From Nepenthes gracilis (taxonomy: Eukaryota > Streptophyta > Magnoliopsida > Caryophyllales > Nepenthaceae): 64,000 nucleotides of DNA. The stretch covers positions 9,415,501 through 9,479,500 of the forward strand of contig BSYO01000033.1 of assembly GCA_033239525.1 (NCBI GenBank), in the 5' to 3' direction. The notes under the pieces are model-generated. The model was not told the DNA's origin. It ran no database searches and saw nothing but the letters and a program-made list of their open reading frames with translations. Shown here in pieces: positions 35,810 to 47,971 of the stretch. Each line of letters begins with the position of its first letter. Position 1 is the first letter of the stretch. The position numbers were made by a program, and so were the translations under genes.

Positions 35810-36200
35810 AAAACAAGATGCCTTAGGAATAATCTGAATCATGTGCGGAAGCCTAGAAAATGATCCTGACTGACCGAATAGGTTGGGATAGATTTACATT
35901 GATTAAACAAGGTTAGGAAATCCTAAGTGTTCTAGGTTATATAAGTTAGAATTGGCCTGAGTTAGGATGTAGTGATTCAGTTACTTGACGTTGATTTCAG
36001 GTCTAGACAGATCAATTTAAGTTTGAGGATTCAAGTTAATTGTTGTAAGCTAAGGCAAGATAAGTCTAGATAAGATTTGATAGAATATATAAGGTTTAAC
36101 CCTAGGAGTTTTCTTATAAATGCATTAATTTAATCCCTCCATATGATCTAATTAATTTAGGGTAATCGACGTTGTAATTTTTTTGTTATAGGATATTAGT

Positions 36201-37098
36201 ATGGCAAATAGAAGAAGGAATGATACTCGAGGTGGCAATGATATCCCAGAAGATTGAGAGACTAGGTATTTAAATTTGTTGGAAAGGTTGACGAATACAA
36301 TCAAAGTGATGGAGCAATGCCACATGGCTCAGACAGCTTATAATAGATTTAGGAAAGAAAGAGCCCTCGAATTTTTAGGTGAATCAAACCAGGTGAAAGA
36401 AGACTTTTGGTTTAAGAGAATGAAGAAAATATTTACAGCGATTCAATAATCTAATCAGGAAAATGTTACATTTGCAGCCTACAAATTAGACGGAGAGGTG
36501 GACAACTGGTGGGCTATGAAGAAGAGAGTATTGAGAGTACCTAAAAATGATATTACTTGGGATATGTTTGAAAAGGCTTTTATGAAAAAATATTTTCTTT
36601 CGAGCCTCCAAGATCAAAAAGAATAGGAATTTATGCAGCTCAGGTAAGGGAATCGTACTGTAGCCGAATACGATACAAAGTTTACTGAACTGTCCCGGTA
36701 TACACCGTATATCGTAGAGGACGAAGGAATGAAAGCTAAAAAGATTTAGCAAGGATTGAGAGTTGGGATTAGGAGGCAATTGGTGACCCAAAAGTTTCAA
36801 ACTTATCTAAAGATCTTGGATAGAAAACTAATTTTTGACAGAGGGCTGGAGACTCAAAAACTCTCAGCTAAGATGGTAACTAGCCAAGCAAGATAGTATG
36901 AATACGAATGTGAGATCGTCAATGCCCTCTAAAAAGGCAAAGATAGTTACAACAGGAAAAGAGATTACTGAAAATCAGACAGAGGTATGTTTTAGATGTG
37001 GACAATAGGTTCACTTGGTTAAAAATTGCCCACTACCAAGGAGATCAGAAGTAAAGAAGTTTGCAGATTCAACGAAATCTTTTACAGTGACAGTCTAG
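36201..37098 (+). pseudogene. Gag pseudogene, array interior 1
   Basis: It starts at ATG 36201 (MANRRRNDTRGG) and contains the Ty3/gypsy gag domain: YNRFRKERALEFLG, FWFKRMKKIFTA, AAYKLDGEVDNWWAMKKRVL, ITWDMFEKAF and a QLRQGNRTVAEYDTKFTELS stretch. The zinc knuckle is CFRCGQ*VHLVKNC. In-frame stops include TGA after PED, a TAG after KKIFTAIQ, TAG in QKE*EF, TAG in KAKKI*QGL and TAG in the knuckle; a frameshift follows near 36890. It probably once formed the particle coat and bound RNA, but cannot do so now. Confidence 0.82.
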
Positions 37099-37339
37099 GT
37101 CGCTAAGACATCGTCAAAAGTGAAAAAAGTTATTCTTTTCATGCAAATTTGATTCCCGCTTTATTTGAGATACATGTATGCTTTTAATTTCCCATCAATT
37201 ATATGTCATATTTACATTATTATTTAATGGTTATATGTTGTGGAAATACTTATGTAACTTGTGGTATTGGGATTCTATGTAGAAATATGTTAAGATTGTT
37301 GCTAGCTATCGAAGATTAGCAATAATGGATATCTTAGGA

Positions 37340-37425
37340 GATCTTATATCATTTGTATAGTTTGACGACCGTATTACAAAGGAAACTCTGTCAAATTTTC
37401 AGTAGAATATACGGTCCATCACAGA
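37340..37425 (+). repeat. LTR family-L 3' terminus captured in interior 1
   Basis: The stretch tttgacgaccgtattacaaa, ggaaactctgtcaaattttc and acggtccatcaca matches the last 90 bases of the solo LTR ending at 15953 (ctgtattacagacgaaactc, tgtcgaattttc, acggtccgtcaca). The same fragment is at about 42850-42928 and 48220-48298 in interiors 2 and 3. It may extend about 150 bp further upstream with weaker similarity. Confidence 0.7.
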
Positions 37426-39387
37426 TGACATTTTTAATAGCATGATTTGAAATTGAGGAAATAAAAAGTAATAACTGATTAACATTTAGGTGATTAGCCT
37501 CGACAAAAGTGGGGGAGGAGTTTAAGAGATAGTAAAAAAAACAAGTCGACATCTGTATATGTAACCTTTGAGAAATTTAGAATAAAACCATTGGCCACTT
37601 GATTTAGGTTTACTCCTGATGGGTCTGATACTTTACTGTAGGATGTAATATCCTTAGGAAAGGAGTTGCGATTAAAATTTGCTTTGCTCATAGTTAGAAT
37701 TAATTGATGAGGTTTTTATTTGAGAAAATTGTACATAGTGTTCTATGAATTTGAAGATTAAGGAAATATGATCTGAAGAAGGAATAAGATATGTAATGAG
37801 GCATTTTGAGAAAACCTTGATGTTTTCTGTATCTTGGGAATGGATTATTTTTGGAGTAAGTGATAGAAGAGTCTATAATTAACGTTACTCTACTATGAGT
37901 TAGAGAAAATGATTAAGGTTTCCATTTAAAGAAACTGTAGGCCCTGTCTCAAGAATTAATTTTTGTCAAACAATTTTGAAAGCATGTGGTTGCGCTACTA
38001 AGGAAAGATGATCATGTGATGTTGTGAGTGGGTAAATCTGTTTGAGGATCTCAAGGATGAACCCCGATATCTTTAAGAATAAGGGACCTTTGTACTGCCA
38101 AATGATATTGGCAAAGAGTGTTGGGGTAATCAGGTGTTGTATTCTAGAATTTAAAGACAGAACCATGTTCGAAGTATTAGAGTTGTGAAATTTTGAAATG
38201 AGAAATCGTTGAGGTTGTAAGCTACTGATTGAGTTTTGAGAATTGAGTGATAATCTAAGCTTGACATTAACTTCTTGAAGACTGTTAAAATTATAGTTTA
38301 TGATTTCATGGTGATTTAAGGGTTAGGAAGATATTCGTTTGGGGACATCTTAACCAAAGAATGAGAATGTAAAGTGTTTTGCATTCAAGGTTTACTTGTA
38401 ATCTGAAATTTATGTTGAAATTTTAGCTTAGTCGATCAGAAAGATTTTGGACAATAGGCTAAGTCAGAAATGATGAAAAAGTATGGCCATATAATTGACC
38501 AGAGAATTGTATCCGGAGCATTAAGGATATGAAATCATGGATCCGAGAGTCCTCATGATTTTGTTTTCAGATGTTTAGGATGACCCATGCATCCTGAATT
38601 ATGATAACATGTTCGGATGGAATCAGATGGCCTATTGATGTGCCAACGAAATCCTAAGATCGCTAAGTGCTTGAATCTAAGAGTTTGGGGACTATCACCA
38701 AGGGCAATATAGATTTCGGGTAATAATTACAAACTGGAATGCCTAAATTAATTGTAGATCAAGGACTTGTTGGAATTGTTTATATGATATGGATGTTTCG
38801 AGATTCGTTTATTAAGTATTTAACATGGGTTATGTATTTTAGGAAGATGTTGGTTTAATGACATACCAATGAGTCTATGTGGATATAGAGCATTTTGATT
38901 TAGGATCTAACTGTAAACTAAGGCATTGCTAAAATTTTAATTAATTTGATTGGAAAATCATGGATGTTGAGTTAAATTGGATTAGAAGGTAAATTGCAAT
39001 CAGATGGTCCTTAGTTAGAAAATTAATCTGAGTGTATAGCAAAATTTTGGTAAGTTCGCATAATTCGATGTCCGATTTCAGACTAAAAAAAGGGATAATT
39101 ATTTTTTAGGCTTAACGTAAGTTGAAATAAGAAAATTTTACCTTTTTGCCGTTTTGAACCACATTCGAAAAGTAGTTAGTGAATTTGGTTTGTCCTCGAA
39201 TATGATAGATTTAGGTAATTATAGAGTGAATCAAGTATTAAATGTCTAGTCAGTTTGGAGGATTAAGGTTTTCTAGGATAACCACCGTAATCTGGACAAA
39301 ATCTAGAGACGATAACGAAGTTCCCTAATCTTTAAAATTTAAGGATTATAAAATTTTGTGGACGAAATTTCTGTAAGTGAGGGAGAG
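37426..39387 (+). other. Interior 1 non-gag module with protease-like remnant and PPT
   Basis: About 2 kb conserved in order in all three interiors and, more weakly, in the outer element (53061-56279). One piece reads DVFCILGMDYFW (37819-37854), like the protease signature DVILGMDWL, then hits a stop. No RT or integrase motif is visible. It ends with the gypsy-style tail aaattttgtggacgaaattt and the PPT agtgagggagag before LTR-B. All frames are closed, so it is an eroded pol region or a non-coding filler. Confidence 0.6.
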
Positions 39388-41580
39388 TGTGAAATTTCGA
39401 TTTCAAAACATGATGATTATAGAATAATTATGCAGATGAAAATCATATTTGTGTTTAAGTATAATGAAAATTTTGATACCGAAACAAAATAAGGCGAAAT
39501 AGGCCAAAACAGGAGGTGCGCTAGATGGGTGTTGAGCTTTACGAATATGACCGCCCGAGGCGAGGCAGGAGTAAGGTAGAGCTATGAGGGTAGCGCTCGA
39601 CGGGCGCTTGAGTGCTAACCTAGGCGCCAATTTGTGAGAACCAGCGCTCGATGGCTGCTCGACGGGCTCTTGAGCGCTGGTCATGAGGGCAGTCACGTGA
39701 CCTGCTTTCCTTCGTTTTAAAGGTTAGAAATTTGGGGGAAGGCTTAGCAGGGCTTGACAGAACACGAAGAGGAGAAGGAGGAAGGAGAGAAAAGGAAAGA
39801 GAGGAGGAAAAAATCCACTGATCCGATCCGATCCATATAAAAATAACGGCAGATTGAATTCAGACAAGTGTATTTTGGACATTATATACCTTTTTACACT
39901 GTTTTGATATCTTTAAAATTGTATTTATACTCTAAATCTATGTTTTTTCATGTTCTATATAAATAAAACCTGTTTCTCCTGATTAATCGGGTAGATTTCG
40001 TGTTTACATATATATACTACAATATCTAGCTCGATTTCATGTCAATGCATGTATTTGGTATCCGTTTTATATCCGAAATATTTATCGAAACCCTAAGTAC
40101 AAAAAATGAAAGGATTTAATGTTTAAAATCCATAATTTCTAATATGTGATAGTCAATTTGTAAAAGAGTGTTGTTTATGATATGATTTATAACTAAAAAA
40201 TTTACACGAAACTACACTATTAAGTTTATGTGATTTTATGGAGTATTCTAAAGGATTGATTGTGAAATCCTAACTGGTTTCTAAAGTTTGATGAGTTATA
40301 AGTTAAAGAACGAGGAGAAAACTGTTTCTGATTCTGTCAATTAGGACTTAGGACTGATATACAGTCATGTGAGGTTCTCCGGCATGCTTAGGATATTACG
40401 GTGGTAATTGGGGATAACTCTATCCATGGAGTTATACATTGTCCTCCCTTCCTCCCGGCGTTAATTAAGGAGGACTATATACTGATCCTAGAGGCTAATA
40501 ATCCTCCGATCCTGAAGGCTAACAATCTTCTGTCAACTCTGAATTGTGTGTCATAGAACACGTTCGATCCCTATACATCACTGACACTGGCCCTGGATTG
40601 TGTAGAGTATACACAATCTATCCCTGATTACTCGCCCCCTCGGTTAGTAGGGTATGCTAGTTGGGTCCCTAGAATATCGAATTATAATTTTTGAAGAACA
40701 CATAAGTTTTGGAACTATTTTATGAATCCTTTGCATGTTTAAGTTGAATCATTTTTTATTTGTGTTTTCATAACTGCTTCTGTTCCTCTGATCTAATATT
40801 AACGTGGTTTTCTGTCCTAACATATTTATATTATAGCATGAAAGCATGATTTATGTTTTCTGATATCTATTTATATGGAACTATACTTTCCTCATGAATT
40901 ATATATATGTTTCTGTTTCCATGGGAATTTCTATGATCTTTTGCATTTATGTTCTACTAATATTTTCGTAATCACTTTAAATGTAACTATACCTATTTAC
41001 TGTATTATGTTCTGCATGAGATCATTATATTCTGCATATTTTAGTATCTTGTTGAGTTTTGGTTTACTGTTTTGTTTTTCCCCCACCTGATAATGATATA
41101 GAGAATATACTGGACGATCAGGCATAGCTAGAGATTAGTAAGAACGATATTGGAGCCTCGATGAAGTCTCAAAGATTATCATGAAATATTTTGAAAAATC
41201 TGATTGTTCTGCATGTGCCATAGAGGTTTGTAAAGAAAATTATGTGTAAATAATTATAACATATTCTTTAAACTGTTAGAATTGTATTTATACTTCCGTG
41301 GAGTATATCTTAGGCATAATTGCTTCCGCTATACGTTTTTTAGTTTCTGAACAGGTCTTAGGCGGCATCTCTTGTTTGAATTCTGGTATAGTGGATAGGG
41401 TTGTTAAATTAAATCCATGGATGGCATTTGTGGTCCTGTGAATGTGTGTTATAGAAAAATTATGGTATTTTAAATAGTTGTGTACTTGTACTGATTCTGC
41501 TTTTATATCATGGTCATAATTTTGAGGTTTGGCTAATGAGTATGCTTTGTACAGGTTATAATATATAGGATGTATTTTGA
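39388..41580 (+). repeat. Array LTR-B, 3' end deleted
   Basis: It starts tgtgaaattt after the PPT. The right end is cut: at 41580 the sequence jumps from tgtattttgat, about 100 bp before the LTR end, to ggaatgtttaagg, which in interior 3 lies about 300 bp into the leader (about 46955). About 420 bp (LTR terminus, PBS, leader) is therefore missing. The splice donor seen in A and C has become cag|acaag. Confidence 0.8.
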
Positions 41581-41700
41581 TGGAATGTTTAAGGTTCAAC
41601 CCTAAGAGTTTTCTTATAAATGCATTAATTTAATCCCTCCGTCTAATCTAATTAATTGAGGAAAATTAACGTTGCAATATTTTTGTTATAGGATATTAGT

Positions 41701-42600
41701 ATGGAAAATAGAAGAAGGAATGATGCTCGAGGTGGCAATGATACCCTAGAAGATTGAGAGATTAGGTATTTAAATTTGCTGGAAAGGTTGACAAATACAA
41801 TTGAAGTGATGGAGCAATGCCGCACGGCTCCAACAGCTTATGATAGATTTAGGAAAGAAAGAGCCCCCGAATATTTAGGTAAACCAGACCTGGTAAAAGC
41901 AGACATTTGGTTTAAGAGAATTAAGAAAATATTTACAGTGAATTCAATACTCGATCAGGAAAAGGTTACATTTCCAGCCTACAAATTAGACGGAGTGGCG
42001 AACAGCTGGTGGGCTATGAAGAAGAGAGTATTGGGAGTACCGAAAAATGATGTTACTTGGGATATATTTGAAGAGGCTGTTATTGAAAAATAGTTTCCTT
42101 CGAGCCTCCAAGATCAGAAAGAATAAGAATTTATATGGCTCAGGCAAGGCAACCATATTGTAGCCGAATACGATGCAAAGTTTACTAAACTATCTCGGTA
42201 TACACCGTATATCGTAGATGACGAAGGAAAGAAAGCTAAAAAGTTTCAGCAAGGATTGAGAGCTGGGATTATGAGATAATTGGTGACCCAGAAGCTTCAG
42301 ACTTATGTAGAGATCTTGGATATAGCACTAATTTTTGAAAGAGAGTTAGAGACTCAAAAGCTCTCAGCTAAGAGAGTAGCTAGTCGAGCAAGTTATAGTA
42401 TGAACACGAATGTGGGATCCTCAAGGCCCTCTAAATATGCAAAGATAGTTACAGTAGGAAAGGATATTACTAAAAATCAGACAGAGGCATATTTTAGATG
42501 TGGACAATAGGGTCACTTGGTTAAAAATTGCACACTACCAAGGAGATCGGAAGTAAAAAAAGTCTGCAGTTTTAGCAAAACTTTTTGTAGTGACAGTCTA
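41701..42600 (+). pseudogene. Gag pseudogene, array interior 2
   Basis: It starts at ATG 41701 (MENRRRNDARGG). The longest open piece (41776-42093) reads RLTNTIEVMEQC, YDRFRKERAPEYLGKPD, DIWFKRIKKIFTV, PAYKLDGVANSWWAMKKRVL and VTWDIFEEAV. A second piece (42280-42510) covers LQTYVEILDIALIFEREL to the zinc knuckle AYFRCGQ*GHLVKNC, whose first Cys is Tyr. Stops after PED (TGA), in QKE*EF (TAA) and in the knuckle (TAG) are shared with interior 1, and the last two also with interior 3. The final TAG of copies 1 and 3 is TAC here. Confidence 0.82.
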
Positions 42601-44892
42601 CGATGCTAAGACATCGTCAAAAGTGGAGAAATGTGTTTTTTTCATGGAAAGTTGATTCTCGATTTATTTGAGATTCAAGTATGCTTTTAATTTCCCATAA
42701 ATTATATGTCATATATATGTTGTTGTTCAATGGTTATGTGTTATAGAAATACTTATGAAACTTGTGGTATTGGGATTCTGTGTAGAAATGTGTTAAGATT
42801 GTTGCCAGCTATCAGAGATCGGCAATAATAGATATCTTAGGGGATCTTATATCTTTTGTATAGTTTGACGATCTTATTACAAAGGAAACTCTGTCGAATT
42901 TTTAATAGAATATACGGTCTGTCACAAATGACATTTTTGATAACACGATTTGAAATTGAGAAAATAAAAAGTGATAATTAACTGACATTTAGGTGATTAG
43001 CCTCGATCCAAGTGGGGGAGGAGTTTATGAGATAGTAGAAAAAACATGTCGATGAAATCTGTATAGGTAACCTTTGAGAAATTTGGAATAAAACTATTGG
43101 CTGCTTGATTTGGGTTGACCCTTGATGGGTCTGATAGGTTATGGTAGGATGTAATATCCTTAGGAAAGGAGTTGCAATTAAAATTTGCTTGCTCATAACT
43201 AGAATTAATTGAAGAGGTTTTTATTTGAGAAAGTTGTACATATTATTTTATGAATTTGAAGATTAAGGAAATAAGACCTGAAGAAGAAATAAGATGTGTA
43301 ATGAGGTATTTTGAGAAAACCTTAATATTTTCTGTATCTTGGGAATGGATTATTTTTAAAGTAAGTGATAGAGGCATCTATAATCAGCGTTACTCCACTA
43401 TAAGTTAAAGAAACTGATTGAGGTTTCCATTTAAAGAAACTGCAGGCTCTGTCTCTAGAATTAATTTTTGTCTAATAATTTTGAAATCATATGGTTGTGC
43501 CACTGAGAAAAGATGATCATGTGATGTTGTGAGTGGGTAAACCTGTTTGAGGATCTCAAGGATGAACCCTGATATCTTTAAGAATAAGGGACCTTTGTAC
43601 TGGCAGATGATATTGGCAAAGAGTATTGGGGTAATCAGGTGTTGTATTCTAGAATTTAAAGATAGAACCATATTCGAAGTATTAGAGTTATTAAATTTTG
43701 AAATGAGAAATCCTAGAGGTTGTGAGCTACTGATTGAGTTTTGAGAATTGAGTGACAATCTAAGCTTGACATGAACTTCTTAGGGACTATTATAATTATA
43801 GTTTTTGATTTCATGGTGATTTAAGGGTTAGGAAGATATCAGTTAGGGGACATCTTAACCAAAGAATAAGAATGTAAAGTGTTTTGCATTCATAGTTTAC
43901 TTGTAATTTGAAATTTATGTTACAATTTTAGCTAAGTCGATCAGAAAGATTTTGGACAATAGGCTAAATCAAAAATGATGAAAAAGCATGGCCATATAAT
44001 TCATCAAAGAATTGTATCCAGAGCATTAAGGATATGAAATCATGGATCCGGGAGTCCTTGTGATTTTGTTTCGAGATGGTAGGGATGACCCACCCATCCT
44101 GAATTATGGTAATGCATTTGGATGGAATCAGATGGCCTATTGATGTGCCAATGAGATCCTAATATTGCTAAGTGCTTGAATCTGCGAGTTTGGGGACTAT
44201 CACCTAGGGTAATATAGATTTTCGGATGATAATTACGACTGAAATTTCTAAATTGATTGTAGATCGAGGACTTGTTGGAGTTGTTTACATGATACAGATG
44301 TTTCGGGATTCGTTTATTAAGTATTTAACATGGGTTATGCATTTTAGGGAAATGTCGATTTAATAACATACCAATGAATCTATGAGGATATAGTGCATTC
44401 TGATTTAGAATCTAATTGTAAACTAAGGCATTGCTAAAATTTTAGTTAATTTGATTGAAAAATTGTGGATGTCGAGATAAATTGGATTAGAGGGCAAATT
44501 GCAATCGAATGGTCTGTACTTAAGAAATTAATCTGAGCGTACAGCGAAATTTTGGTGAGATCGCATGATTCGATGTCCGATTTTAGACTAAAAAAAGAGA
44601 TAATTATTTTCTCTACCTAACGTAAGTTGAGATAAGTAAATTTTGCCTTTTTACAGTTTTGAACCATATTAGAAAAGTAGTTAATAAATTCGAGTTGTCA
44701 TCGAATTTGATAGATTTAGATAAGTATATAGTGAATCAGGTATTAAATGTTTACACAATTTGGAGGATTAAGGTTTTCTAGGATAACCATTACAATCTAG
44801 ACAAAATCTAGAGATAATAATGAAGTTTCCTAATCTTTAAAATTTAAGGATTATAAAATTTTGAGGACAAAATTTCTGTAAGTAGGGGAGAG
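42601..44892 (+). other. Interior 2 non-gag module with PPT
   Basis: It is the same arrangement as 37099-39387: the captured LTR-L terminus (about 42850-42928), the aagtgggggaggag segment at about 43010, the protease-like LGMDYF segment at about 43340, and the tail ttttgaggacaaaatttctg with PPT aggggagag before LTR-C. A 65-codon opening at 43547-43744 is the longest left; it shows no family motif. Confidence 0.6.
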
Positions 44893-46668
44893 TGTGAGAT
44901 ATCATCCCAGAACACGATGATTATGGAATAATTATTTTAAGTATAGTGAAAAAATTAATATCGAAGCAAAATGAGGCGAAATTGGCCAAAATAGGAGGTG
45001 TGTTTGATGGGCACTTGAGCTTTACGAATATGACCGCCCGATGACCGCACGAGGCAAGGTGGAGCGAGGTAGAGCTATGAGGGTGGTGCTCGATGGGCGC
45101 TCGAGTGCTAACCCAGGTGCCAATTTGCGAGAACAACGCTCGATGGCCGCTCGACGGGCGCTCGAGCGCTGTTCATGAGGGCAGTCACATGACTTGCTTT
45201 CCTTCCTTTTAAAAGTGGAAAATTCGGGGAAAGGCTCAGCAGGGCTCAATAGAACATGAAGAGGAGAAGGATTAAGGAGAGAAAAGGGAAGGAAGGAAGG
45301 AAAAATCTATTGATCCGATTCGATCCAGGTAAAAATAATAGTAAATCGAGCTCAGGTAAGTGTACTTCGGATGTTATATTCCGTTTTTACACTGTTTTGG
45401 TATCTCTAAAATTGTATTGATACTCTAACTCCGTGTTTCTTCATGTTCTGCATAAATAAAGCCTATTTCTCCTGGTTAATTGGGCAGATTTTATGTTTAC
45501 ATATATATACTGTAATATCTGACTTCTATTTCATGTAAATGCATGTGTTTGGTATCCGTTTTATATCCGAAATATTTATCAAAATCCTAAGTACGAAAAT
45601 GAAGGGTCCCTAGAATATAGAACTAGAATTTTTGAAGAAACACGTAAGTTTTGAAATTGTTTTATGAAACCGTTGCATGTTTAAGTAGAATCATACTTTA
45701 TTCTTCTTTCTATGAATTGCTTCTATTCTTTTGATCTGATATTAACGTGATTTTCTACCATAACATATTGATGTTATAGCCTAAAAGTATGAGTTATGTT
45801 TTCTGGGATCTGTTTATATGGAACCATACTTTCCTCATGAATTTTGTATATGTTTCTATTTTCCTGACAATTTCTATGATCATCTGTATTTATATTCTAA
45901 TAATATTTTTGTAATTACTATCTTATCGCATTTATACTTTAAATGCAATTGTACCTACTTTACTATATTATGTTTTGTATGAGATCATTATATTTTGTAT
46001 ATTTTAGTACCTTGTTGGGTTTTAATTCACTGTTTTATTTTTTTCCCCTCTAGATAAGGATATAGAGAAGATACCGGATGATCAGGTATAGTTAGAAATT
46101 AGCAAGGAAGGTTCTGGTGCCTCGGTGAAGTCTTGAAGATTATCTTAAAGTATTTTGAAAAATCTGATAGTTCTATATGTGTCATAGAGTTTTGTAAAGA
46201 AAATTATGTACAAATCATTGTAGCATATTCTGTAAAATGTTAGAACTGTATTTTTGCTTCCGCAGAGCATATCTTGGATATAATTGCTTCTACTCTATGT
46301 TTTTTAGTTTCTTTATAGGTTCTAGAAAGCATATTGTCTGAATTCTAGTATAGTGGATGGGGTTGTCAAATTAGATCTATGGATAGCACTTGTGGTCCTG
46401 TTAATGCATATTGTAGAAAAATTGTGGCATTTTGGATAGTTGTGTACTTATACTGGTCCTGCTTTTGTATCTTGGTCATAATTTTGAGGTTTGGCTAATG
46501 AGTATGCTTTGTACAGGTTATAATATACAGGATGTATTTTGATATATGTCCAATTTTAGATAGAACTTTGCCAAAATTTTTACAGAATTTACTGATTTAA
46601 ATTTATGAATTGTGTTCTAAATCTATTTGACGGATGGTCCTATAGGGTTTAGAATCCCTTCCGTCACA
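44893..46668 (+). repeat. Array LTR-C (1776 bp, internal deletion)
   Basis: It starts tgtgagat and ends ccgtcaca with intact termini. About 560 bp present in A (about 34195-34755) is missing at 45604, where gaaggg is followed directly by tccctagaat; the break lies at a short ggg(a/t) microhomology. The splice donor ctcag|gtaagtg is intact (GT at 45356). Confidence 0.85.
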
Positions 46669-46670
46669 AT

Positions 46671-46681
46671 TGGCATCAGAG
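46671..46681 (+). other. PBS after LTR-C
   Basis: The motif tggcatcagag has one change from the iMet PBS tggtatcagag. It starts two bases inside the LTR. Confidence 0.8.
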
Positions 46682-47072
46682 AAAGCGAGATGCCTTAGAA
46701 ATGATCTGAGTCATATACGGAAGCCTAGGAAATGATCTTGACTGACCGAATAGGTAGGGATAGATATAGATTGATTAAGTTAGGTTAGGAAATTCTAAGC
46801 GTTCTAGCTTATATGAGTTAGAATTGGCCTGAGTTAGGATATAGTGATTTAGCTACTCGACATTGATTTCAGGCCTAGATTGATAAATTTAAGTTTGAAG
46901 ATTTAGGTTAATTGTTCAAAGCTAAAGGAAGATAAGGATAGATAAGATTTGACGGAATGTTTAAGGTTCAACCCTACGAGTTTTCTTTTGAATGCATTAA
47001 TTTAATCCCTCCATCTAATTTAATTAATTGAGGGTAATTGACGTTGCAATATTTTTGTTATAGGATATTAGT

Positions 47073-47971
47073 ATAGAAAATAGAAGAAGGACTGATGCTC
47101 AAGGTGGCAACAATGCCCCAGAAGATCGAGAGACTAGGTATTTAAATTTACTAAAAAGGTTGATGAATGCAATTGAAGTGATGGAGCAGTGCCACATGGC
47201 TCCAACAGCTTATGATAGATTTAGGAAAGAAAGAGCCCCAAATTTTTAGGTGAACCAGACCCGGTGAAAGAAAACATTTGGTTTAAGAGAATGAAGAAAA
47301 TATTTACAGTGATTTAGTATTCTGATTAGGAAAATGTTACATTTACAACCTACAAATTAGACGGAGAGGCAGACAGCTGATAAGCTATGAAGAAGAGAGT
47401 ATTAGGAGTACTTGAAAATGATGTTACTTGGGATATGTTTGAAAAGGCCTTTATGGAAAAATATTTTCCTTCAAACCTCAAAGATCAGAAAGAATAAGAA
47501 TTTATGCGGCTCAGGCAAGGAAACTGTACTATAACCGAATACAATGCAAAATTTACTAAACTATCTCGGTATGCACCGTATATCATAGAGGACAAAGGAA
47601 GGAAAGCTAACAAGTTTCAGCAAGGATTGTGAGCAGGGATTAGGAGGCAGTTGGTGACCTAGAAGTTTCAAACTTATGCAGAGAATTTGGATAAAGCACT
47701 AATTTTTGAAAAAGAGTTGGAGACTCAAAAGCTCTCAGTTAAGATGGTAGCTAGTTGAGCAAGTTATAGTATGAACACAAATGTGAGATCCTCAAGGCCC
47801 TCTAAATAGGCAAAGATAGTTACAACAGGAAAGGAGATTATTAAAAATCAGACAGAGGCATGTTTTAGATGTAGACAATAGGGTTACTTGGTTAAAATTT
47901 GCACATTACCAAGGAGATCGGAAGTAAAGAAGTCTGCAATTTCATTGAAATCTTTTGCAGTGGTAGTCTAG
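47073..47971 (+). pseudogene. Gag pseudogene, array interior 3
   Basis: It is collinear with interiors 1 and 2. The start codon is lost (ATA at 47073-47075 where the others have ATG). The codon after PED is still CGA here, whereas interiors 1 and 2 have TGA, so that stop arose in a subset. Domain words remain visible: FKRMKKIFTV, TYKLDGEADS (then a stop), VTWDMFEKAFMEKYFP, and the knuckle CFRCRQ*GYLVKIC with His changed to Tyr. A one-base deletion near 47240 shifts the frame. Confidence 0.8.

Noticed and set aside
36486..36800. 104-codon minus-strand frame in array interior 1
   Set aside because: Antisense to gag; the sense strand carries the recognisable gag words.
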